DNA from: Bacillota bacterium
GTDB taxonomy: Bacteria; Bacillota; Clostridia; Oscillospirales; Ruminococcaceae
Length of the DNA stretch: 64,000 nucleotides
Direction of reading: 5' to 3'
NCBI GenBank assembly: GCA_023418925.1
Contig: JAEZYS010000016.1
Location: forward strand, 1 to 64,000
Positions within the stretch are counted from its first letter, which is position 1. Each line of letters starts with the position of its first letter. The translations under genes were made by a program, and so were the position numbers. Positions 43,271 to 53,232 of this stretch are shown piece after piece. A model generated the notes under the pieces. It was not told the DNA's origin. It made no database searches and worked only from the letters and a program-made list of their open reading frames with translations.

Positions 43271-45853
43271 TTGTATAACGACAATACAAAAGTCATTCAT
43301 ATGGACATTGAAAAGGAAATGAAAAAATCTTTCCTTGAATATTCAATGTCAGTTATCGTATCCCGTGCGCTCCCTGATGTGCGTGACGGACTTAAGCCTG
43401 TTCATAGACGTATTATATATACAATGAATGACGCAGGAAATACGTTTGATAAGAAAACCCGTAAGTGCGCATACACCGTCGGTGAAGTTCTCGGTAAGTA
43501 TCACCCACATGGTGACGCATCTGTTTATGATGCCCTTGTAAGACTTGCACAGAACTTCTCTCTGCGTTATCCACTTGTTTTTGGTCAGGGTAACTTTGGT
43601 TCTATCGACGGTGACCCGGCTGCTGCATACCGATATACAGAAGCTAAGATGTCAAAAATTGCAGGCGAAATGCTTACAGACATCAACAAGGAAACTATTC
43701 CTTTCAAAAAGAACTATGATGATACAATTCCTGAACCTGAGGTTCTTCCGTCAAGATTCCCTAACCTTCTCGTAAATGGTTCAACAGGTATTGCTGTCGG
43801 AATGGCAACAAATATACCACCTCATAACCTAAGTGAAACAATCGATGCAATCAAACTTCTTATAGAAAATCCTGATGCAGACCTTGAGGATATAATGGAA
43901 TATATCAAGGGTCCTGACTTCCCTACCGGTGGTATAATCATGGGAAGAGCCGGCATAAGAGCTGCTTATGCTACTGGCCGTGGAAAGATTATTCTCCGAA
44001 GCGTTACAAGCATTGAAGAAATCAAGGGTCGTACCTGCATAGTTGTTACAGAATTGCCTTACATGGTAAACAAGGCAAGACTTATTGAAAACATGGCTAA
44101 TCTTGTCAAGGACAAGAGAGTCGAAGGAATTCACTTTATCCGTGATGAATCGGATAAAGACCACAACGTAAGAATAGTTATTGAACTTAAAAAGGATGCT
44201 ATTCCTCAGGTTGTACTGAATAAGCTGTTTACATTTACACAGCTTCAGGATACATGTGGTGTAATCATGCTTGCGCTTGTAAAAGGAGAGCCTAAGGTTC
44301 TATCACTCAAGCAGATGCTCACAGAATATATTGATTTCCAGGTAGAAGTAATCGAAAGACGTACAAGGTTTGACCTTAAAAAGTTACGAGAAAGAGAGCA
44401 TATCCTCCAAGGTCTTGCTATTGCTGTTGAAAACATTGATGAAGTAGTAAAGATATGCCGTACTTCTGATAACTTACAGAATATTAAGGCAAGACTTTCA
44501 GAGAGATTTGGTCTTTCTGATCCACAGGCAGAAGCAATCGCACAGATGCGAATGTATCAGATTTCAAACATGGAACGTCAGAAGATTATTGATGAACTCG
44601 CTGATATTGAAGCAAAGATAAATGAGTTGGAAGCTGTCCTCGCTGACAGAAACAAGGTTCTTGAAATAATCAAGGAAGAACTTGAAGCTATCAAAACAAA
44701 GTTTGGCGATGACAGAAGAACTTCAATTGAAAATATTAGCGGTGAAGTTGATATTGAGGATCTTATCCCTGTTGAAGAAAGCGTTGTAACTCTTACAGAT
44801 ATCGGATATATCAAGCGTCAGCCTGTAAGCTTCTATAAGGCACAGAACAGAGGCGGCAGAGGCGTTTCAGGAATGAAACAGCGTGAAGAGGACTTTGTAC
44901 AGGAAATGTTCATTTCATCCACCCATGACCATGTTCTGTTCATTACAAACAAGGGTATCATGTACAAGATGAAGTGTTATGAAATTCCAGAGGGCGGAAA
45001 GCAATCAAGGGGAGTAAACGCAGTTAACCTCTTACCTCTCACAGAGGGTGAAAAGATTGCCGCTATGATAAAGACATCTGACTTTGAGCCAGGCAAGTTT
45101 ATTGTCATGGTAACAAAGAACGGAAAAATCAAGAGAACTCCTCTTGAAGCATATAAGAATGTTCGTAAGAATGGACTTCGTGCAATCGGTCTTGATGATG
45201 GTGACGAAATCGCAGGCGTAAGAATGACAGACGGAAACGCACAAGTTATTGTTGCAACAAGAAACGGCTATGCAATCAGAATAGAGGAAAACAAGATACG
45301 TCCGCTTTCAAGAACAGCTCACGGAGTAAAGGCTATAAAGCTTCGTGAAACCGACAGCGTTGTATCAATGGCAAGAGTAAGAGATGGCGCAACTGTTCTG
45401 ACAGTATCTGACAAGGGTAGCGGAAGAAGAACAGAGCTTGATTCATATCGTATCCAGAACAGAGGCGGATATGGTTTGCTTAACTACAAGGTCAGCGACG
45501 AAAAGGGCTATGTCTGCGGAATCAAGGTTGTTGATGATACAGATGATATCATTATGATTTCAACTGACGGTGTAGTTATCAGAATCAGAGCAAATGACAT
45601 AAGACCAATGGGAAGATATGCAACAGGTGTAAGGGTTATGAGACTTGCAGAAGATGTAAGAGTAGTAACATTCACAAGAACCGAGCATGACGATACAGCA
45701 GAAATTGAAACAATAGAAGAGCCTTCCGAAGCTGAACTTGAGGCAGAAATTGAAGAAGCAAAGAAGGAAGAACAAACCGAAGTAATAGTTGAAGAACCAG
45801 TACCGGATGATGATACTGAGGATACAACTGAAACAACTGAAGAAAATGAATAA
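43271..45853 (+). CDS. gyrA: DNA gyrase subunit A
   Basis: DNA-cleaving subunit of gyrase. The TTG at 43271, nine bases after AAGGAG, gives about 860 residues. VIVSRALPDVRDGLKPVHRR and the active-site Tyr in AAAYRYTEAKMSKI are intact, as is the GyrA box QNRGGRGVSG that marks gyrase as opposed to topoisomerase IV. The quinolone-resistance region reads GKYHPHGDASVYDALVR, a drug-sensitive type residue (Ser/Ala place is Ala). The last 50 residues form a Glu/Thr-rich acidic tail. Confidence 0.97.
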   Translation: MYNDNTKVIHMDIEKEMKKSFLEYSMSVIVSRALPDVRDGLKPVHRRIIYTMNDAGNTFDKKTRKCAYTVGEVLGKYHPHGDASVYDALVRLAQNFSLRYPLVFGQGNFGSIDGDPAAAYRYTEAKMSKIAGEMLTDINKETIPFKKNYDDTIPEPEVLPSRFPNLLVNGSTGIAVGMATNIPPHNLSETIDAIKLLIENPDADLEDIMEYIKGPDFPTGGIIMGRAGIRAAYATGRGKIILRSVTSIEEIKGRTCIVVTELPYMVNKARLIENMANLVKDKRVEGIHFIRDESDKDHNVRIVIELKKDAIPQVVLNKLFTFTQLQDTCGVIMLALVKGEPKVLSLKQMLTEYIDFQVEVIERRTRFDLKKLREREHILQGLAIAVENIDEVVKICRTSDNLQNIKARLSERFGLSDPQAEAIAQMRMYQISNMERQKIIDELADIEAKINELEAVLADRNKVLEIIKEELEAIKTKFGDDRRTSIENISGEVDIEDLIPVEESVVTLTDIGYIKRQPVSFYKAQNRGGRGVSGMKQREEDFVQEMFISSTHDHVLFITNKGIMYKMKCYEIPEGGKQSRGVNAVNLLPLTEGEKIAAMIKTSDFEPGKFIVMVTKNGKIKRTPLEAYKNVRKNGLRAIGLDDGDEIAGVRMTDGNAQVIVATRNGYAIRIEENKIRPLSRTAHGVKAIKLRETDSVVSMARVRDGATVLTVSDKGSGRRTELDSYRIQNRGGYGLLNYKVSDEKGYVCGIKVVDDTDDIIMISTDGVVIRIRANDIRPMGRYATGVRVMRLAEDVRVVTFTRTEHDDTAEIETIEEPSEAELEAEIEEAKKEEQTEVIVEEPVPDDDTEDTTETTEENE

Positions 45854-45855
45854 AA

Positions 45856-45886
45856 AAATTGGGGAGCATTTACGCTCCCCAATTTG
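45856..45886. terminator. Terminator after gyrA
   Basis: Perfect 12-bp stem AAATTGGGGAGC/GCTCCCCAATTT with a 6-base loop between convergent genes; A- and T-rich flanks suit both directions. Confidence 0.9.
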
Positions 45887-45889
45887 TAT

Positions 45890-47011
45890 CTATCCAAATA
45901 TTTTTTCAAGGGATGAAACAAGTTCATCCGAACATCCGTCACGGTAAATATGTGTGTATTGACTTTCAGGCGGATATAATCCGTTTTCATCGGTATAAAT
46001 TCTTGTAATCATAACTGCTGTGCCACTGTCGTCTTTTGCAGTAATGGAAACACCATAGTAAAGCATGTTCTTTTCAGGGTCAAGTTTCAGGTTTGAGAAT
46101 AGTGCATTTTCAACTATGAAGCCATTGCTATAAAAAGAGATAAGGTTAGAATTAACATTAGCCTGAGAATTTGTGTTGAATCGTCTTGAAATAATATCTG
46201 CTACTGATTCAGGATTGCCTTGTTTATCGACATTTGGTATGACAATGAGAGATTCAATAATGCCTTTTGGGTTAAAATAAGGATTATTTACAAAAATAAT
46301 TGAATTAACATAAGCATTTAAAGGACTATCATTTGGCAAAGCAATGCTGGAAACAGTGTATTTTCCGTCAATACCCTTTATAAAAGTCAGAGAGATAATA
46401 TCGGGGCTATCTTTAAATCTAATAAGCACAGAATTCCAAATACAATGGGAATTCTCTGAATACATTGAAACATAATAAGAATCGACGGATACTAAATCAA
46501 CTTCTCTTGTTTTCATGAATTCATTGTATGATATGCGAAGCTTTTCCTTATTTATTTTATTCATTTTATCCACATAATCAAACTTGTATAAAAAATCAAC
46601 TGTCCCCCCAGAAATACTGTCAACATAGCTGTCAATATCTCCGTCAGCAATATATCCTGCGATTTTGCGGACTTCCATTGACTGCACAATGGTTTCAAAA
46701 CTCTTTGAATTTTCAAACTTGAATATCTGACAGACAGTCAAATACCCAACAATACCAACAACAGCCACAAGAACAAATGATAGAATACATATTTTCAACT
46801 TGCTTTTCTTCATCTTTTTGCAAACCTTTTTGAATGCCTGCACCTCTGACGGTATTACAGAAGAACTTTCATTTTCCACAGGAACATTTTCATAAAGCTC
46901 CTTGCATTCGTCACAGGTACTGATATGCTCCTCAACTTCCCTTTTGCTTTCTTCACTGCAAAGCCCCTCACTGCAAAGCGGAATAAGATCCCTTATAACT
47001 TCACATTTCAT
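45890..47011 (-). CDS. Anti-sigma factor-like membrane protein with N-terminal zinc finger
   Basis: About 373 residues. The N-terminus has a zf-HC2 type motif, with Cys/His in CEVIRDLIPLCSEGLCSEES and HISTCDECKELYE, typical of anti-sigma factors. One membrane segment follows at about residues 73-95 (KICILSFVLVAVVGIVGYLT), then a roughly 270-residue outside domain. It begins 20 nt after the ECF sigma factor gene, so the protein probably holds that sigma factor inactive until a signal outside the cell is sensed. The sensor part is not recognised. Confidence 0.85.
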   Translation of the reverse strand: MKCEVIRDLIPLCSEGLCSEESKREVEEHISTCDECKELYENVPVENESSSVIPSEVQAFKKVCKKMKKSKLKICILSFVLVAVVGIVGYLTVCQIFKFENSKSFETIVQSMEVRKIAGYIADGDIDSYVDSISGGTVDFLYKFDYVDKMNKINKEKLRISYNEFMKTREVDLVSVDSYYVSMYSENSHCIWNSVLIRFKDSPDIISLTFIKGIDGKYTVSSIALPNDSPLNAYVNSIIFVNNPYFNPKGIIESLIVIPNVDKQGNPESVADIISRRFNTNSQANVNSNLISFYSNGFIVENALFSNLKLDPEKNMLYYGVSITAKDDSGTAVMITRIYTDENGLYPPESQYTHIYRDGCSDELVSSLEKIFG

Positions 47012-47029
47012 AGTCAAGCTCCTTTCGTG

Positions 47030-47515
47030 TTATTTCTCCATCAGTTTTAAAATTTTCTCTTTTGCTCGAAAAAAAGTTACCCTTGCCCAGCTTTCGGTTT
47101 TCCCAAATATACTTCCGATTTCACAGAACTTTAACTCTGCAAAAACTCTCAGCGTGAAAATTTCCTTGTACGGCTCGTCAAGCAGGTGAAGAAGCTTATG
47201 TATCTGTAAAGCCTGTTCGTTGTCACAGAACTTCACTTCAAGGGATTCATCTGAACAGCCATGCGCATCATCAAGAGGAACATTTTTATACTCGGATTTG
47301 CTGATATAATTATAATACTCATTCCGGGCAATAGTGCAAAGATAGGTTTTCACAGAACAGTTTCCCTTAAATTTATCAATTGACATAATAGCTTTTAGCA
47401 TGGTATCCTGCAGTATATCCATGGAAAGAGATTCATTGCCGCTTAATTTAAGGATAAACTTATACACATCAGCAGCATAAAGACGGTATATTTCGTCAAA
47501 TTCATTTTTCAGCAA
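47030..47515 (-). CDS. ECF-type RNA polymerase sigma factor
   Basis: 161 residues. Region 2: YRLYAADVYKFILKLSGNES and LQDTMLKAIMSIDKFKG; region 4: LLDEPYKEIFTLRVFAELKF and EIGSIFGKTESWARVTFFRAKEK with its helix-turn-helix. It is paired with the downstream anti-sigma gene. No autoregulated promoter was identified; 47516-47596 upstream is AT-rich. Confidence 0.92.
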   Translation of the reverse strand: MLKNEFDEIYRLYAADVYKFILKLSGNESLSMDILQDTMLKAIMSIDKFKGNCSVKTYLCTIARNEYYNYISKSEYKNVPLDDAHGCSDESLEVKFCDNEQALQIHKLLHLLDEPYKEIFTLRVFAELKFCEIGSIFGKTESWARVTFFRAKEKILKLMEK

Positions 47516-47596
47516 TGCTTCACCGCTTTCAGATAAGTATAGTTAATACTGTTCTGTATATTAGACAGATAACCTTAAGGAACGTTACAAAATAAA

Positions 47597-47625
47597 AAGA
47601 GAGTATATCGTACTCTCTTTTAGCA
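47597..47625. terminator. Hairpin upstream of the sigma factor gene
   Basis: AAAGAGAGTA/TACTCTCTTT stem with TATCG-type loop, T-rich after. Its direction is unclear. Confidence 0.5.
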
Positions 47626-47645
47626 ATATCTTAACCTAATTTACA

Positions 47646-47676
47646 GAAAATGCAGCCGATTAGGGCTGCATTTTGT
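47646..47676 (-). terminator. spoVS terminator
   Basis: AAATGCAGCC/GGCTGCATTT stem with a 6-base loop immediately after the spoVS stop; T run on the minus strand. Confidence 0.85.
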
Positions 47677-47678
47677 TA

Positions 47679-47939
47679 TTATCTTTTTTCACAGATAAGC
47701 TTCATAGCAGTTCTGTCTTCTCCGTCAATAACAACACTTGCAAAAGCAGGAATACAGATAAGATTAATACCTACCGGAGCAAGGTAACCTCTAGCAATGG
47801 CGATAGCTTTGATAGCCTGGTTGGCTGCACCAGCGCCTACTGCCTGTACTTCAACAGCACCGTTATCTCTGATAACACTTGCGATTGCACCCGCAACAGA
47901 ATTTGGGGTTGAGCGTGATGAAACCTTTAGTACTTCCAT
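47679..47939 (-). CDS. spoVS: Stage V sporulation protein S
   Basis: 86 residues nearly matching the strongly conserved SpoVS family: VLKVSSRSTPNSVAGAIA, VEVQAVGAGAANQAIKAIAI, ARGYLAPVGINLICIPAF. An Alba-fold nucleic-acid-binding-like protein needed for late sporulation and normal septation in Bacillus. GGAGG lies just upstream. Its presence suggests a sporulating lineage. Confidence 0.97.
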   Translation of the reverse strand: MEVLKVSSRSTPNSVAGAIASVIRDNGAVEVQAVGAGAANQAIKAIAIARGYLAPVGINLICIPAFASVVIDGEDRTAMKLICEKR

Positions 47940-48040
47940 TTGTAATATACCTCCGTCAAATAAAATGAGCGATTTAGCACACTATAGTATTATAGCACCA
48001 AATTATACAAAAATCAATATATTTCCATATAATTGTGTAA

Positions 48041-48802
48041 CTAACTAATTATTTGCGATTGAATGGCCAAAGATTTACCGGTTTTTTGGTCAAATTCAAC
48101 AATAACGCAATTTATGAAACATGGTTCGTCAGATTCTTCAAATTTAACAGGTAAACGTGTTCTAAGCTTTTCAATAGCAGGTTCAGCCTTAACTCCAAGC
48201 ACCGATAGCTTTGGTCCGCACATTCCCGTATCAGTGATATAGGCTGTATAATCCTTGAGAATTTCAGCATCAGAGGTCTGGACATGAGTATGTGTCCCGA
48301 AAACACCGGTGACACGACCTGCAAGATAAAGCCCCATAGCCTTCTTTTCTGAAGTGGCTTCTGCATGAAAATCCACAAAGATATTCGGGGTGTCAATTTC
48401 TTCAAGGATACTGTCAATTTTTTGAAAGGGATTGTCCAGCGCATCCATATAGACAGTCCCCATCAGGTTTACAAAAGCAATGCTTGTACTTCCCATATCG
48501 TAGAAACAGACCCCTTTTCCCGGAGCACCTTCCGGAAAATTAGCAGGTCTGATAAGAAAATCCGATCTGTCAAAGTAATCATATATTTCTTTTCTTTTAT
48601 AGCAGTGGTTTCCTGTAGTAATGATATCAGCGCCATGATTAAACAAAAAATCAGCAGATTGTGGGGATATGCCGTTTCCTTTCGCACTGTTTTCTCCGTT
48701 CATAACTGTGATGTCAATAGCGTAGTGTTTTTTTAAAGTGTTAATTTTAGATGCAACAAAGTCGCATCCATTCGGACCGACAATGTCGCCCAGAAACATT
48801 AA
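48041..48802 (-). CDS. YmdB-family metallophosphoesterase
   Basis: About 253-259 residues with the di-metal phosphoesterase motifs NLMFLGDIVGPNG, VMNGENSAKGNGI, ITTGNHCY, DFHAEATSEKKAMG and GVFGTHTHVQT. In Bacillus YmdB hydrolyses cyclic nucleotides and switches biofilm/motility genes. The start may be any of three nearby Met codons (48820, 48808 or 48802). The 100 bases before spoVS hold nothing recognisable. Confidence 0.92.
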   Translation of the reverse strand, partial: LMFLGDIVGPNGCDFVASKINTLKKHYAIDITVMNGENSAKGNGISPQSADFLFNHGADIITTGNHCYKRKEIYDYFDRSDFLIRPANFPEGAPGKGVCFYDMGSTSIAFVNLMGTVYMDALDNPFQKIDSILEEIDTPNIFVDFHAEATSEKKAMGLYLAGRVTGVFGTHTHVQTSDAEILKDYTAYITDTGMCGPKLSVLGVKAEPAIEKLRTRLPVKFEESDEPCFINCVIVEFDQKTGKSLAIQSQIIS

Positions 48803-48871
48803 ATTCATTTTTGCAATCATGCTCTTTTGGGAGCTTACTCCTTATGCGAAAATTATTAATTAACAAAACTA

Positions 48872-49846
48872 TCAGAACCAGAAAATGAACTGTTCGAATC
48901 TCCATCCGTCAGGGGTGTTGATCATGATATATGAACTTTCTTTTATGGTATAATCGTCGGGTGTTCCGTAATATGCTTCAATTTTAAATTTAACATATTC
49001 ATCCGTTGAAGTAACAAGTGAGAACGATTGACCTAAATAATCAATATCATAACCCGTAAAATTGGCTCTTACATAGAGTTTACCATTGTGGTCGATAAAG
49101 TTTTCTCGTTTAAGTTCTCCGTCAGCAATGTCTTTCGGATAAATTGAGTAGACAAAATTTTTAAAATCGTTGTACGTTGGGAAAAGGTCGGCATTCCCGG
49201 GAACGTATTTAGATGTGATGCCATTTACGGTGAGGGAAAGAACGTCTTTGTCGGAATATTCTCCCCTGTAGCCTTCTGAAACAAGGTTATGGGAGTATTC
49301 AAAAGCGTTGGCAAAAAGCTGTCTTTGTTCCTCGCTGAGAAAATCAGGCGCCTTGATTTTATATCCGAGATTTGACTTTACAAAAACGCCCTCATTAGGA
49401 AAAGTAACTGTTGTTGTCTGAACGGTTGAAGTAACGGGAACCGTTGTATAGATGTATGGAGTTGTCTGAGTATAAGTCGGTACAGTTGTTGTTTTGGCAG
49501 TTGTGATTTTTGTTGTAGTTTTCTTTGCTGTCTTTGTTGTATTATTATTGTCCTCTTCTGTTACTTTAGCGGGAATGGTTGTCCCTGAATAAGCCGTATT
49601 GCCGTTTTCAGGAGCAGCAGTAACCGCATAGTCAATATGAGAAGTGCTTTCCGAATAATTTTCTTTTATGTCGGATACAAAGGTTGTGCCTGAAGTAGAA
49701 CCGTAGACAACGATAGGATCTGAAGATTCCGAAGTATTGTCGCTGTTTACCGGCTCAGAAATTTTATCGTTTACATTGCTGCATGCGGTCATAAGCATAA
49801 CCGTTGCAATACAATATATTAATAACAATTTTTTATGCCTGAACAT
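48872..49846 (-). CDS. Thr-rich secreted lipoprotein of unknown function
   Basis: 324 residues from the ATG at 49846, which has AAAGGATG upstream. A lipoprotein signal peptide ends in LMTAC (lipobox, Cys about residue 22). Residues 30-150 are a low-complexity Thr/Ser-rich linker, probably crossing the cell wall; the C-terminal 170 residues (from GVFVKSNLGYKIKAPDFLS to DGWRFEQFIFWF) form a mixed globular domain I do not recognise. It is in a gap between the phosphodiesterase gene and glgP. Confidence 0.75.
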   Translation of the reverse strand: MFRHKKLLLIYCIATVMLMTACSNVNDKISEPVNSDNTSESSDPIVVYGSTSGTTFVSDIKENYSESTSHIDYAVTAAPENGNTAYSGTTIPAKVTEEDNNNTTKTAKKTTTKITTAKTTTVPTYTQTTPYIYTTVPVTSTVQTTTVTFPNEGVFVKSNLGYKIKAPDFLSEEQRQLFANAFEYSHNLVSEGYRGEYSDKDVLSLTVNGITSKYVPGNADLFPTYNDFKNFVYSIYPKDIADGELKRENFIDHNGKLYVRANFTGYDIDYLGQSFSLVTSTDEYVKFKIEAYYGTPDDYTIKESSYIMINTPDGWRFEQFIFWF

Positions 49847-50065
49847 ATAATATTCATCCTTTATTATCATATAACATCTTTTGTGATTAATTTGTCGAAT
49901 TTAGGAAGTTGATAAAAAATTCTATTTATTTTAGCATTAAATAAGTTATATTAACTAAAGGATACAATAAAAAGTATTCTAAGTCAATGAAGTTTTCAAT
50001 ATTGTAAAGCTATTGTAATAATAAAAAATCACTTTGTAATTAAGGTTATGAATCTTAACTTAGTC

Positions 50066-52420
50066 TTATAACTTCCAAAGCTGTTCAGCATATTCACTGA
50101 CTGTTCTGTCAGAGGAGAATTTACCTGCTGAAGTAATATTCATCCAGCATTTCTTTGCAAAGTTTTCTTTCTGCTTGTAATCATAAAGAGCCTTTAACTT
50201 TGCATTTACATAGCTGTCAAAGTCTGCAAGCAGGAAGTAGTTATCAGCCTTATGCCAGCTTGTTCCTGTAAGAATAGAGTTAAAAAGTTCACCGAACATA
50301 CCTGTGTCGCCGTCGTTGAAAGTTCCGTCAACAAGGGTATTGAGAACCCTCTTGACATGTTCATTGGTGCAATAAATCTTTTCCTTAGGCTTGTAAGTAG
50401 CCTTGATTTTTTCAATATCTTCAACACGGCTGCCGAAGATATATTCATTTTCCCAGCCTGCTTCTTCAACTATTTCAACATTTGCACCGTCATAAGTTCC
50501 GAGTGTTACTGCGCCGTTGAGCATGAATTTCATATTTCCTGTTCCGCTTGCTTCAAGACCTGCTGTTGAAATCTGTTCGGAAATATCAGCGGCTGGAATA
50601 AGTTTTTCAGCATATGAAACATTGTAATTCTGAACGAAAAGAACTGCAATTTTGTCCCTTGTGTCAGGGTCATTGTTGACAAGCTTTGCAACCTCATTAA
50701 TATATTTGATTATGCCCTTTGCACGTCTGTATGCAGGGGCAGCCTTTGCTCCGAAAATGAAAACTGTCGGGTGCATATCAGGGAGCTTGTTTTCTTTTAT
50801 ACGGAAATATATATCCATGATTGAAAAAGCATTGAGCAGCTGACGCTTGTATTCATGAAGACGCTTTACCTGAATGTCGAAAATAAAATCAGGGTTGAGG
50901 ATAACGCCTTCTTTTTCTGCAATATATGAGCAAAGTTCAATCTTCTTCTGCTTCTTGATGTCCATAAAGCGACGAATTGTTTCACCGTCATTTACATACT
51001 GTTTCAGCTTTGAAAGCTCGGAAAGGTCGGTAATCCAGTCGTTTCCGATTTTTTCAGTAATAAGAGATGAAAGCTGTGGGTTACAAAGACCAAGCCATCT
51101 TCTCGGAGTAATTCCGTTGGTCTTGTTCTGGAATCTGTCAGGAAAGATTTCATACCATTCCTTGAGAACATCATTCTTAAGGATATTTGTATGAAGTTCA
51201 GCAACACCGTTGATATGTGATGAACTGAAAATAGCCATTCTTGCCATGTGAATTCTGTCACCGTCAAAAATACGCTTCTGTTCAATCTGGCTTTCAGTTT
51301 GGCCGATAGATTTTAAGTACTTTTCAAGATGGTTGTCAATCATGAGAATTATCTCGTAAATTGTCGGGAGAACACTTCTGAATAGATCTGCACCCCATTT
51401 TTCAAGTGCCTCTGCCATAACAGTATGGTTAGTATAGTTGCAGGTTTTCTGTACTATATTAAATGCGTCACCGAAGGACATACCCTCCTTGAACATGAAC
51501 AGACGGATAAGTTCAGGTATAGCAACGGTCGGATGTGTATCATTAAGCTGGAGAGCATAAAGCTCTGCAAAGTGAGAAAAATCATTGCCGTGAGTAAGCT
51601 TGTATTTTCTGATAATGTCCTGAACGGAAGCAGAAACAAAGAAATATTGTTGTTTCAGACGAAGTTTAAGCCCCTTTTCTGTATTGTCATTAGGGTAAAG
51701 TACATCCGTTACAGCCTCAGCAAGAACAGAGCTTTCTGATGCCTTTATGTAATCCTGATTATCGAATGCATTGAAATCAAAGCCCTTGACAGGTTCACTC
51801 TGCCATAATCTCAATGTGTTTACTGCTCTTCTTTCATATCCAATTATAGGTGTATCATAAGGGACTGCAATTACAGACTGGTCAGCAAAGTCAACTCTTA
51901 CAGCGTCCTGTTTACAGCGGATACCCCATGCATCACCATAGTCAAGCCATGAGTCAGCAGATTCCTGCTGGAAACCGTTGTATACAGATTGCTTGAAAAG
52001 ACCGTAGCGGTATCTTATTCCATAGCCGTCGAGGGGAATATCAAGAGAGGCAGCAGAATCAAGGAAGCATGCAGCAAGTCTGCCAAGACCGCCGTTTCCG
52101 AGGGCAGCATCCTCAACTTCCTCAAGACAGTTTATATCAACTCCATTTTCGGAGAGAATTTCCTTTGCATCATCCAAAAGACCAGCGCAGTACAGATTGT
52201 TGAAAACTGCACGTCCCATAAGGAATTCGGCAGAAAGATAATATGCACGTCTGCCCTGGCTGCGGCGGGATTCTGTCTGATTCCAGAGAGGAATAATATC
52301 CTGCATTACAGCTTTTGAAAGTGCATTATGCAGTTGTTTCGGCGAAGCAGTTTTTAGAGATGTTCTGTAATCTGTAAGAAGATTAGTATTTATACGTGAT
52401 AAAAATTTACCTTTGTCCAT
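50066..52420 (-). CDS. glgP: Glycogen/maltodextrin phosphorylase
   Basis: Releases glucose-1-phosphate from alpha-1,4-glucans using PLP. 784 residues from the ATG at 52420, after GGAGG. AALGNGGLGRLAACFLDS, GIRYRYGLFKQ, RLHEYKRQLLN and ASGTGNMKFMLNGAVTLGTYDGANVE, the last with the PLP-bearing Lys. Full length. The gene stands alone, with a promoter upstream. Confidence 0.97.
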   Translation of the reverse strand: MDKGKFLSRINTNLLTDYRTSLKTASPKQLHNALSKAVMQDIIPLWNQTESRRSQGRRAYYLSAEFLMGRAVFNNLYCAGLLDDAKEILSENGVDINCLEEVEDAALGNGGLGRLAACFLDSAASLDIPLDGYGIRYRYGLFKQSVYNGFQQESADSWLDYGDAWGIRCKQDAVRVDFADQSVIAVPYDTPIIGYERRAVNTLRLWQSEPVKGFDFNAFDNQDYIKASESSVLAEAVTDVLYPNDNTEKGLKLRLKQQYFFVSASVQDIIRKYKLTHGNDFSHFAELYALQLNDTHPTVAIPELIRLFMFKEGMSFGDAFNIVQKTCNYTNHTVMAEALEKWGADLFRSVLPTIYEIILMIDNHLEKYLKSIGQTESQIEQKRIFDGDRIHMARMAIFSSSHINGVAELHTNILKNDVLKEWYEIFPDRFQNKTNGITPRRWLGLCNPQLSSLITEKIGNDWITDLSELSKLKQYVNDGETIRRFMDIKKQKKIELCSYIAEKEGVILNPDFIFDIQVKRLHEYKRQLLNAFSIMDIYFRIKENKLPDMHPTVFIFGAKAAPAYRRAKGIIKYINEVAKLVNNDPDTRDKIAVLFVQNYNVSYAEKLIPAADISEQISTAGLEASGTGNMKFMLNGAVTLGTYDGANVEIVEEAGWENEYIFGSRVEDIEKIKATYKPKEKIYCTNEHVKRVLNTLVDGTFNDGDTGMFGELFNSILTGTSWHKADNYFLLADFDSYVNAKLKALYDYKQKENFAKKCWMNITSAGKFSSDRTVSEYAEQLWKL

Positions 52421-52449
52421 AGTAAAAACCTCCAAAATAGATTATATAT

Positions 52450-52478
52450 ATTTTACCACTAATCCATAAATAAATCAA
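52450..52478 (-). promoter_or_regulatory. glgP promoter
   Basis: Minus strand: -35 TTGATT (52478-52473), 17-bp spacer, -10 TAAAAT (52455-52450), 30 bp before the start. Confidence 0.75.
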
Positions 52479-52585
52479 ATATTTTTGTTATACTATGCAA
52501 TTGTTGTAATTGTATGATATACAATGAATAAATTGATTAATAATTATTGATTTTATTAAAAGACATGCTATAATTAGGGTATATT

Positions 52586-52613
52586 TTGACTCTTTTGACT
52601 TTAATATTATACT
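52586..52613 (+). promoter_or_regulatory. Promoter of the Thr-rich membrane-anchored protein gene
   Basis: -35 TTGACT (52586-52591), 16-bp spacer, -10 TATACT (52608-52613). Confidence 0.7.
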
Positions 52614-52651
52614 ATAGTCTATATAAATCAGTAAATATTTGGAGGTGTAAA

Positions 52652-53122
52652 ATGAGCAATATAGTAAAGGGATTAATTATTGTTGCTATAATAGCAATTT
52701 TAATAATAGCAGCAGGTATGCTTATACTTGTTGGAATTGACAATGGCTTCTTTAACAAGGAATCAGAGCCGGCAGTGCAGACTTTTTCAGAAACAACAAT
52801 AACAACAGTAGCTACAACTGAAACAACCCCTGCAACAACTGAAACTGTAGAAGAAATTACTGTTACAGAAGAAATTACAGAGACAACTACACAGCAGACA
52901 GAGGCACAGACGAAGAAAATCATACCTAAGAACCAGACTGTCACAACAACTGAGGCAACAACAAAGGCTTCTGCAAATCAGACAACGGCTAAGAATACTA
53001 CGGCAACAGAACCTCCTCAGGGTAGCAGACCAAGTTATACGCCACAAGATGACGGATTTAATATTGGAACAGAGGGATTGGGAAATCCTGATGCGACAGG
53101 ACAGGTAAGCGGACTTCACTAA
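52652..53122 (+). CDS. Thr-rich membrane-anchored extracellular protein
   Basis: 156 residues from the ATG at 52652, with TTGGAGG upstream. Residues 6-30 (GLIIVAIIAILIIAAGMLIL) form an N-terminal membrane anchor; the rest is a Thr/Glu/Ala-rich low-complexity region with repeats such as TTETTPATTET, and a Gly/Pro-rich tail ending QVSGLH. No catalytic domain. It could be a wall spacer or a substrate for other envelope proteins; function unknown. Confidence 0.7.
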   Translation: MSNIVKGLIIVAIIAILIIAAGMLILVGIDNGFFNKESEPAVQTFSETTITTVATTETTPATTETVEEITVTEEITETTTQQTEAQTKKIIPKNQTVTTTEATTKASANQTTAKNTTATEPPQGSRPSYTPQDDGFNIGTEGLGNPDATGQVSGLH

Positions 53123-53171
53123 AAAGTACAGTTTTATTTTACTTCAAAATAAGCAGATAAACTGTAAAATT

Positions 53172-53208
53172 GAAACGGGCATCCATACCTTCGGTGCCCG
53201 TTTCAAAA
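53172..53208 (+). terminator. Terminator before tRNA-Pro
   Basis: TTGAAACGGGCATCC ... GGTGCCCGTTTCAA stem closed by a CATACCTTC-type loop. Confidence 0.85.
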
Positions 53209-53232
53209 TTAGGACTGTTTGCATAAATTCAC

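Noticed and set aside
50039..50060. Short imperfect hairpin after glgP.
   Set aside because: Too weak (TTAAGGTT/AATCTTAA with mismatches) to call a terminator.
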